Shown piece after piece: positions 1 through 9,700 of a stretch of DNA of 64,000 nt. Source of the stretch: Pomphorhynchus laevis (Eukaryota; Acanthocephala; Palaeacanthocephala; Echinorhynchida; Pomphorhynchidae); assembly GCA_012934845.2 (NCBI GenBank), contig WNNJ02001598.1, positions 62,001 to 126,000 on the forward strand. Direction: 5' to 3'. Numbering within the stretch: position 1 is the stretch's first letter; every line of letters begins with the position of its first letter. The position numbers were made by a program, and so were the translations under genes. The notes below the pieces were generated by a model. That model was not told where the DNA came from, searched no databases, and was given only the letters and a program-made list of their open reading frames with translations.

Positions 1-1004
1 AGCTAGGCATCGTTTTTATGTAATTAAAACTTGTCTTCTCGTGTTTTTAGCAAAATATGTAGTGTCGAACAAATACTTTCGAAAAAGCATCACGACCAAA
101 TAAATTGGTGTAAAATAAAATTTCATTGTCAATAGCAATGATTTTGGGATCGTAACAACCTCGAATAAAAAATGTGTATTTTGCACGCCAGAGATCAAAT
201 TATGAAATTTTTTAAAAAACCATTTTAAAAACGGAATTTGTGACAATTGAATTGATCGCAACGATATTAGTTAATCACCTAGTAGAGTACCTAAATAATA
301 CGTCGATTTTAAACAGTTTCAATGAATTCGATAACGTCGATTCTAACAAAATACATAAAATACATAATCTATTTCAGCGTGATTGTAATATACTTTAATT
401 AAATTGAATTTTAATGTTGTAAATTACATGTTGACTAATTTATATTTATTATCGATTAAATGGATAAGCCTGTTTTTATAATTTTGGATTATCCTATTTT
501 CAATAGCATCGGCTATCATTTTCAGCACAAAAGAACACATCAAAAACACTTCAATATGTTTTTGAATATAAAAAATTCTGCAACAGGAAAACCGAAGAAA
601 TTCCAATATTTAATTATTATTTTAGAAACAAATCTATATAATTATGTTATTATATAATATAAATAAATCATTATATTTTTATAAATAAATTTATTAAAAA
701 AATTGCGTGATAAACGTTAATGGCTATCAGGGACGTCCGGAAGAATTACAGAAAAATAACAATTTTTTATGTTACTAAAAAAGCATGATACTTAAATGAC
801 ATTACATATTATCCAACTACAAAGTAAACGCAAATAATAATGAACTAATGTCCAATTTTGTTTTACTTGAGACTAGTTAAAAATATTTTTTTACTTAGGA
901 CAAATTTCCTGATTTTCAGGATACTATATGATCAACTATATTCATCAACTGCCAGAAGTACCACAAATGGAGAAATAAAAGATTTAAATGCAAATAAAAT
1001 AAAG
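1..1004. other. AT-rich sequence, no gene seen
   Basis: Only short frames of low-complexity composition occur on either strand. No splice-joined exons, RNA gene or mobile-element motif was recognised. Confidence 0.5.
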
Positions 1005-1051
1005 CAACGACTCGTAAAGTCGTTGCAGGTTTATGGATAGCAGGATATGAT
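1005..1051 (+). repeat. 47-bp direct repeat, left copy
   Basis: It matches 1469-1515 with four mismatches by eye. It starts with a hairpin, CAACGACT-cgtaa-AGTCGTTG. The two copies flank a LINE 3' fragment, so they may be a long target-site duplication. Confidence 0.7.
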
Positions 1052-1468
1052 TTCGCTATTAATTCATACCGTCATCTAAATCACCCGTCGTAACGACGTG
1101 GGATAAGATCTCACCAGCATATACAAACGCGCCGCTTTTCAACTAAAACACTTAGGGTCTCTCACACACCTGATGATCCAATTGAGGCGCGCCCACCCTA
1201 TCCTAGAGTGGGCAGATTATCTAAAGTGAGCGCTAAAACGTGCCCAACGTATATCATTAAGAGGAAATGCTCGGTAGTCTAGACGTAAGAAACTTCATAA
1301 ACCTTTGTATTTGCTCAGGGGAACGTCCTCTTGGAAAAATTGCTAATCCCGTGATTGGGCAAGTGGACCAAATAGGACGCACCCGAGCATTTCCTCTTAA
1401 TGATATACGTTGGGCACGTTTTAGGGCCCACTTTAGATAATCTGCCCACTCTAGGATAGGCTACCATC
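1052..1468 (-). mobile_element. 5'-truncated LINE fragment with internal fold-back
   Basis: The sequence matches the C-terminal part of ORF2 of the A/B/C family on the - strand. Recognisable pieces are the segments matching the block around GGTCTCTCACACACCTGA, the GGACGTCCTC region and the AGGGCCCACTT region. About 80 bp at 1193-1274 is an inverted copy of 1383-1462, giving a hairpin with about 110 bp of loop. The fragment is old and non-coding. Confidence 0.65.
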
Positions 1469-1515
1469 CAACGACTCGTAAAGTCGTTGCATGGTGATGG
1501 ATATCAGGATATGAT
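1469..1515 (+). repeat. 47-bp direct repeat, right copy
   Basis: Partner of 1005-1051, flanking the LINE fragment. Confidence 0.7.
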
Positions 1516-2089
1516 CCCTCTAGAAATAATGTAGAACTAATAAGTTCTTTGTGATGTTGAAGAAAAGAGAAATTGTTATTCAGGAATACTGTTTTTATTT
1601 TAATATTTTTTATTTTATTATTGATAAATTATTAATTTTAATTTTAAATTATAATTGAAATTATTAATTTATATGAGAATGATTTACAAAGCTTAAATAT
1701 TTCAGACTATTTTAAACTTGTTGCATAATTCTTTCATATTTTTTAAAATGTGAAAGCCACCAGTCTTTCGCTGACATTTTTTAAATAAAAATAAATTATT
1801 TCATTTTTAAATATGGTTGTTCCATATATACCTATAGTATCGATGACCAAAGGTTCATCATAGGTTTACAACCAACATCATGATCATGTTTTTATCATCA
1901 CTTCGATCAGAAGTTCATACTTTTACATTTTGTTGGACAAACAAAATGTGAATATTTTTTTGTTAAAGGAAAGTTTTTAATGTGGCAAATGCACACAGAC
2001 TGTGTGCTTACAAGCCCACAAAAGCGAAACAGATAAAAAAAGTTAATCGTTTAGTAGCATCGATTTTATTTGCTTTTTGAAAATTTGGA

Positions 2090-2690
2090 GCGAGGATGAT
2101 GATCGCAGATCATTAGGTAAGGAATTCCAAAGGAGAGGAGCAGCGATATGTAGGGATCGACGGCCGAAGTTGGTTGAGTGAAGAGGTACGTGTAGCAGAA
2201 GAGAAGCACATAAACTTAGGTGAGTAGAAAGATAGCGAGATTCACTTAGAGTTGGCAGATAGAGATAAGAAGGAGAATTACAATGGAGAAGGCGATAAGT
2301 CAGGCAAAGCAGACGAAAACGAAAGTGATGTTTAATACTTAGCCATCCAAGTTTTGATAAATAGGCAGATATTAGTGTGATATCACACTGATAATATATG
2401 ATCGAATTTACGAAGTCGAAAAAGGATGCGCACAGCAGTGTTAATAAGGCGCTGACGAGGTTTAAGGGATGACTTTGCAGAGAAGACGAGAAAGGCTAAG
2501 ACAGTAATCAATACGTGTGAAAAGAAGGGAGGAGATAAGAGATTTACAAGAACTAAAATCTAGAGAATTTCTGACGAGACGAATATCACGGAGAAGAAGA
2601 TTTGAAGACCTAGTTTTATCACGAATGAAGGGATCGAGATGCAGGTTATTGTCGAAGTGAATACCTAGAAATAGAAGTTTATCTACAGCA
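2090..2690 (-). mobile_element. CR1/L2-like LINE relic, RT C-terminal region
   Basis: The - strand reads DKTRSSNLLLRDIR, then LISSLLFTRIDYCLSL. The SLLxxRIDYCLSL motif is typical of the C-terminal RT region of CR1/L2/Jockey-like LINEs. A second, less decayed copy of the same segment lies at 54330-54575. Stops and frameshifts interrupt it and no ends were found. Confidence 0.55.
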
Positions 2691-2699
2691 GGAATAATA

Positions 2700-2790
2700 T
2701 TTATCTATTAATTAATATTAATTAATCTATCTATTAATTAATTAATTAATAATTAATTAATTATTAATTAATAATTAATTTTATGTTGTT
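2700..2790. repeat. AATT-rich simple repeat
   Basis: Irregular runs of TAATTAAT and ATTAATTA units. Confidence 0.7.
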
Positions 2791-2884
2791 TTATTATTTA
2801 TGTTGTTGAAACGTATGAAACACAGAGGGTTAAAATTTCATTCGCAAAATATCACGCTACTTTGCTGTCCACCAAAATGTTTCT

Positions 2885-3290
2885 TATTTGAAAGTAGCTA
2901 AAGAATTATTCCAGCGAATCTCTGTGGCCCTCATGAGGGGAAACGCCAAAGCACTCTTGAAAAGCATTCCAGACGAAGATTCGTGGTGGGGTAGAGGTAA
3001 CGTCGAATGTTTCGACAACCCCCAATGCCGACATACTACGGACGAGGATTTGTCGGACTCTTCAATGATTGCATAGGTGTGGATGATCCTGCTTATTGTC
3101 GACGTATTGTGGACGTCAGTCTTGCGGAGGACCTGCACGCAACAAATTGCGCGCATGTGAGCGATCACTTAGATGTCGACGACACGTTGATCAGCCGATC
3201 CGTCACAGCACCGGACACAGACTGGCTAGGCTACTCACATGCTAGCGCGATTGGTAACCAGCTGCAGACTACCGCGAAAAACTAATTTAC
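2885..3290 (+). mobile_element. C-terminal fragment of an unclassified RT element
   Basis: The + frame contains LFQRISVALMRGNAKALL. This matches the QRISVAxQRGNA signature that ends a widespread RT-bearing retroelement family, and parallels KRLSVAVQQENA in the larger relic at 13873-15690. The base composition is clearly more GC-rich than the surroundings. It is a fossil fragment only. Confidence 0.5.
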
Positions 3291-3574
3291 TTTTATTATT
3301 TTTCCAGTTTTGTTACATTTTAAAAATTATTAATATGATTTTATTATTTTGTTTACAAATATATTGTGGCTATAAAATTTGAGTACAGTTGTTAATGAGA
3401 TTATCTTTTACTTCAAATAGTGTGTTAGACATAATTTATAGTTGATCATGTCTTCTCGCAAAGTTTTGCAAATATCCAACTTTGCAGAAGCTAGCTGTAA
3501 AAGGAAGTTGGCGAGAATAGAAGAAATCAAAACTTTATTCCCACACTAAAGTTAAGCACACCGCATTGCTATAA

Positions 3575-3704
3575 ATGGATATCTATCTGCTATGTAAAAA
3601 CTTGAAGATATGGAAATTTCTCATGAATATCTTTGGCCTTTTAAAGTTATTTTACCTATGCGTTTTCGCACTCATTGGGTGTAGAACACTCAGCCACACA
3701 TCAG
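3575..3704 (+). CDS. Exon 1: signal peptide of the Ig-domain gene
   Basis: Two in-frame ATGs are available, at 3575 and 3623. The second gives a compact signal peptide (MNIFGLLKLFYLCVFALIGC and on) and is the more typical start. The exon ends TCA G before GTATCA, phase 1, and the single G completes a Gly codon with the first two bases of exon 2. Confidence 0.55.
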
Positions 3705-6700
3705 GTATCAAAACAAAACATATTTGCATCATAAAGAATCCATTAATATAATCAGATCGCTTAGGTAAAGCGATATATTTTATACTAAATTTTTTAAATA
3801 ATTTCTTCGTTTGAATGATGTTTTATAAGCTAATATTATATGGTTTGCACAGCAAATGCTCTGCTTCAAGAGCGAAAGCCTTAGACGCTTAAGCAACGTA
3901 TCGGAACGACCAGTGGATACTTCATTCAGAATAGTTGCTAGGTTACACAAGGTGACTCAAAATACGTCTTATTGTTTTATATATGATGTTGGCTCTACTA
4001 TGTTGGCTCGAGAAATAGTAGCCGCAATCTGATAGCATTATAGTTCCTGATGACCTTGAATCCTTATTCGAATACATTGTATGTTATTTATTAGTCAATA
4101 AGTAAAAATTGACGTATTTTAAATTCCAATTTTAAATTTTACCTGATATAAATATAAATCGTATAAAATCTTATACAATTATTTATTATTTATCTTTATT
4201 TTTATTTATATGTAGTATAAAATACGTAAATTCAGTCATCTAATATAATTAAAATTTAATAAATCGTAGAAAAAATTATATTTCAATAATTATTTTTTAA
4301 AAGCTGATAAAAACAACTACTTCAACTTTATTTTCTTTCGTTTTCAGCTGCTTACGAAACTAAAAAATTATAATTTAAATTTAAGAAATTGTGTAGAAAG
4401 TTCTTATTTCAAAAATTTTATTTTAAAATCTGATAAAAATCATTACTTCAATTTCAATTAAATTTCCTTTCGTTTATAGAAAAATTATAAATTTTAAATT
4501 CAACAGAATGAAAATTCTTGAAATGAGATGCACTTGAAATTAATACATTCTTGCTTGTATAATAATATATAAGCAAGAATTTTATTTTATTTCAATTTCT
4601 AATATTAGGAGAAGTTTAAATCAACAAAATATTATTAAAATATTAAATTTACAATATATAAATCAACAAAATATCATAAAAAATAAATTTTAACTATAAA
4701 GCGAAAAAATTAAAGGATTATTATTTATTATTAAATAAATAATAAATAATAAACATAACGCTCTTGTATTATAATGATATGCTCTAAATATTCGAATTTT
4801 ATCAAAGGAAATACGTCATTAGTATGCATCTGGCCCCGCTTTTATGTTCGGTGTAGCGGTAGTTACTAAAATAATAATAATGTAGTGATTTATTAAAGCC
4901 ACTCCACCTTTCGGCTTGGGCATATAAAATATAATTTTACTTTTTTAATTGAACAGGTAAGAGTAAAAATATCTATTTAATAAAAATGATCAATTTTTCG
5001 ATAGCTGGCTGTCATCATAATAAGAAAATATAGAATAACACATTTATTGTTCTATTGATAGCGGTTAGCTATCGAGAATTTGATAAAGCTTAAAGAACAA
5101 TTTATTTTACTTTTTCCTGTTCAATCTTAAATTAAAACATAAGAGTAAACAATCAACTTATAACGGAAAATTCAATATAATGAATTTTCAGAAAATTCAA
5201 AAATTAAACATATAATTTAAATATTATTTAATTTTAATTAAAATTAATAAAAATAAACGACAAAACCATATTTTCTGTACACTTTAATAACACTTTTTAT
5301 AAAAATATCAATCGTTTCCTTTCTGCAATGCACAACTTAAGCGTTGTGCGAAATGCGTGGCGACTAGATGATCATTTGTTGCCGCGATTAGCATTCTCCT
5401 GATTCTTAACAAGAAACAGCGATGCTTAGTCCGATAGCGCCAAATGTCTTGATTGCCAGCAGAAGGAAGTCGTAGAAGGACGAGTCCAAATATAATCTAT
5501 ATATTATTTAATTTTAATTAATATTAAAATCAATTAATAAAAATAAGCGATGAGAAAAATATTTTCTGGTCACTAACATTTTTTATAAACATATCAAAAA
5601 CATCTTTGTAAATAATTTAAATATTAATTGATAATTATTTAATAAAAATTATATTCAATCAAATTTAATTATTAATTTAAAATAGATTAAAGTTTAATGT
5701 TATAACCTACAATGAGTCTTGTTATAAAATAAAAAATTATTGTCCAAGACTAATTTTGGTTATAGGTTTCGGAAAACAAGATATTGTAATACATCCAGAA
5801 GATAGCCAAATTCAGGAGAATCACAACGCTACTGTAAGTTGTAAGGTGATCAATAGAGAAGGCAAGGTGGTATGGTGTGTCAATTACTTTTGTACATTTC
5901 CGAGACCTGTTACAATATGGGAGAAGGACTGCATCCGTCACCTAAAATATGATAATCACTACAGCACTCTTATCGATGAGTGTGAAGGTAAATATGTTAT
6001 TTGATGTTTCGACAAAGCTAATGATTTGAGAAAAGTAGCTTATGTAAATTAACATTGTAGTTTGGAAATATTTTATTTTTCTCAAGTAACCCCGTCGTAT
6101 TAATTAAATTTCGCTTTGATTATCATGAACGTACTGATTAAATGCATGTCACAATCAAAAGGTTTTACGACAATTTTTTATGAATTTACTCAAATGATAC
6201 CATTCCGCGTGAATTTCTCGTAATGCATATAAGCCCGACGCGAAAGAAAGACAACTGCTGTTTCGTCATCACAATGACTCATCAGTACCAGATCCCTCCC
6301 ACTACTGGATGCAGTGAAGGACTGGCAGACGGCAATCAATGAATGAATAATGGGAATGATATACTAGAAAATTTATAGTAACGTCATCATAGAGTGCTAA
6401 ATCAGCACTACAGCTTCACCAAATAGGATCATTAGCTAAAAAGCACTAGTCCTCCTCTGCATCCAGTAGTAGGAGGGATCTGGTACTGATGAGTCATTGT
6501 GATGACGAAACGGCATTTGTGTTTCTTTCGCGTCGGGCTTATATGTATTACGACAATTTCTTATTTTTGTTCTCGGGAGCATTTAATATACTCGTTGCTA
6601 CGTAGGCAGCAGTAAATTTAATTTGTAAATTTAATGGAACAAAACGATCAGTTTTTAGACAATATTTTGTTATCGAACTTATAACATCTTCAGGATAACT

Positions 6701-9700
6701 TATCAGTTAGATAAAAAATATTTTAATAAAATATTTATCAAAAAATATATTAGATAAGATTAGATAAAGATTATATCAGAAACATATTAGATAAAGAAAC
6801 AATAACGAACTGAAGATTAAAGAAGACAAAGATTATTAAATTTAGAAAAGGTAGACAACTGCAAAAAAGATATTCTGGCATACAATAATTTATCATTAGA
6901 ATTTATAAACGAATTTAAATACTAGGGAATAATCCTTACACAGGAATTGCCTTTTTCTAAGCACATTCTATTCGTAATAGAATATATGCATGCATATCGT
7001 CAACTGTCAAGATTGTCCATAGATGGTGCGATGCATTTATTTAATGTCATGCTAGCACCTATCGATACATGCGGGATACAAACCTATTGGAACAATACGA
7101 AGGTCAAAAACTTCCAGAATTTCGATGGTATTCAATAGCTAAAACTTGTCTTATCGAACAAAATAACGTCAAAATTTGTTTCTTTTATAAATTTGAATTT
7201 ACAAATTCTCAAGCTTGTGAAAACAAAAATTCAAACTAATAACTATCTTCAGCAGAAAGCTTAACGAATTATAATTTGATTTTATTAACACCCCGCAATT
7301 TTTTTAAATTGTTTTTCAAAATTTTTAAAATGTTTTTCAAAAATTCAAATATTTTTGAAATTGGACTCAACCAAATTTAAAAAGTAAAGCTATGGTAGTC
7401 AGAGCGTCAATACACGGATACATGGCCTTTGTAATTGTAAATTCTGCGATGAAACCACAAAATGGTTGTTTAGTGTCCAGTATTAGTGGACACTGGCTTA
7501 CGTTTGATTGACCCAATCGAAAGTTAAAATTTATGGTTAAAACTTATCTCAAGGAACTTTATTTTGTGAATTATTGTGTTTTTATCAGTTGTAGTTAATA
7601 CTTTATCTTCACATGACAAAAAGCGGAAACGGCAAATATAAAGATCTCAAATAAAAAAATATTTACCTATATTTAATTATATTAAATACTATTTTCTTAA
7701 ACAAGCCTTTGTTCTCTATAAAATTAACAAACTTTTAATTTAAATATAACATATTAATTTCTATTAAAGTCGAACATTGGCAGTAATTTTAACCTATTCA
7801 ATAATTGACTTCAGAATTGAATTAGGGTTTTAAATTTTATCAAAAATTTCAACATAAAAAGAATGCGCATTTCCGAAAATACCAAATTAAATTCATAATT
7901 AAATTTATGTAAAATACAAAACTAGACAAGCATATTCTAATTACTAATATTCGTTGATATTTTGAATTTAATTACGAATAAATCAGATCAGCTAATTGAG
8001 TATTATTCATAATAAATAATATAATTAATTATTTATATTATAATAAATAATTAAAAAATATTATTAATTAAATAAAAGTATTAATTAATATCAAAGTAAT
8101 ATCAATATTAATATCAATTAATAGCTATAATAAATATAACGCCAATCTAACAAAAATTAAACCATCAAGTAAATATAAATATATGGATAAAATTGAATTA
8201 ATAGAATCCTTAAATATTTTGATAAATCAAAATTATTTAAAGGTAAGGACATCTATATTTAGACAAGTAAAAGGTGTTCCAATGGGTGGTAATAGTAGCC
8301 CAATTATAGCTGACTTGTTTTTAAGCTTTATAGAATATGAATTTGTTCATAACTGTGTAAAAACTAAATCTAAACAATATAAATATATGAAATATATGTT
8401 TCGTGTATTTAATTCTAGCGATTTTTATTCAATAAGTGAACAAATTTTTGCAGGTGCCGTATTCTTAATTAAACCAATATCAATGATAAAGAAGGTGTAT
8501 ATCTAGATATGAACATTAAATTAACATTAACTAAAACTACTATTAATTTATATCGTAAAGATGACATATTTAAATTTACAAGAAACATATTTTTACATGA
8601 GCATTCATCATACCATATAATTTAAAATATAATACATTAAACAATGAAATTTAAAGAATTGCAAGAATTTGAAACGATTTGTTTTTTTTTCAAAATCATT
8701 TAAATAATTTAATAGATGCATAGAATACTATCTATTTAATAGAATACTAAACTAGGTTGCTATAAAAATATAATAACAGAAAATCGTGAAATATTGTTAC
8801 TGAGTCTATATATTTTATTTTTTTATACCAAACATTTGTTCATATAATTGAAATTCTTCCGTTACAGCACGAATCTGTGGATTCGTGCTGGATTCATGAA
8901 TAAGTGGAATTTGTTGATTCCTCCAAAGCTTATGGATAATAAACATTTTCTTTTTGAATAACGTTTTTCTGCTACATCACATGCCAATTTGTAGTATCGA
9001 TAAGTTATTGGTCTTTCTTGAAAGAGGCATATCCTTATATTTAACTTTATCCGGTTCAATACATCTTACCACATCTAACATGCATTACTTCATGAGATTT
9101 GATAACTGAGTCTACGTATTTTATACTATAAATATATTTAAAATAAAGATAAATACTAAATAATTATACGATTTTATACAATCAAATCAGCTAACTGAGT
9201 CTACGTATCTAATATAATTATAAACTAAACAAAACATAATAATGCTAAATCAAATTTTAATAATTAAATAATAAAATTAATAATTGTTTTTAGATTTTCT
9301 ATAATTTAAATCAAGTTAAAATAAAAAATTGAAATTTAAAACAAACGTCATTTTTCTGAATTGACTAATAAATAACAGACGTTGTATCAGAATAAGAATT
9401 AGAGGTCATCAGGAGGAATTGCTATGCTATCAGGTTTCGGCCCCTAACTCATCTGCCCAACATAGCAGCGGGGCCAAATGATTATTTGATTCAATAGTAT
9501 CCCCTTTTAATACAAAGTATTTTATTTATTATCCATCCATAAAAATTTGCCACTTAAGAGTTTAAATTTATTCTTTATATTATTGTGTTGATTTATATAT
9601 TTTACTATTTTCTGCTTGATGTTATTTTTATAGTAACCTAGTTTAAAATATGCATCTATTAAATTATTTAAATGATTTTGAAGAAAGCCAATATCATTAC

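Larger units (their letters stand above)
6190..6560. mobile_element. Fold-back element with hammerhead-like cores in both arms
   Basis: Two inverted arms of about 105 bp (about 6219-6325 and 6445-6555) flank a centre of about 120 bp. Each arm carries a hammerhead-like core reading out of the element: 6260-6285 on the - strand and 6486-6511 on the + strand. The left flank (CTCAAATGATACCATTCCGC) matches copies at 10309 and 62859. There is no ORF. It lies in intron 2 of the Ig-domain gene. Confidence 0.65.

Noticed and set aside
858-1040. 60-codon + frame with a hydrophobic start, considered as a signal-peptide exon
   Set aside because: It has no phase-1 donor and runs into the repeat at 1005. 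The exon at 3575-3704 fits the Ig gene in phase and content.
3838-3950. Possible tRNA-like segment (less AT-rich, hairpin-prone)
   Set aside because: No TTCRAATC box or acceptor-stem pairing at tRNA spacing.
9400-9480. Hammerhead in the Penelope-like terminal repeat
   Set aside because: GAAAC precedes CTGATGA by only about 25 nt, leaving no room for stem I, and the closing pair of stem II is wrong. The pseudoknot reading fits better.
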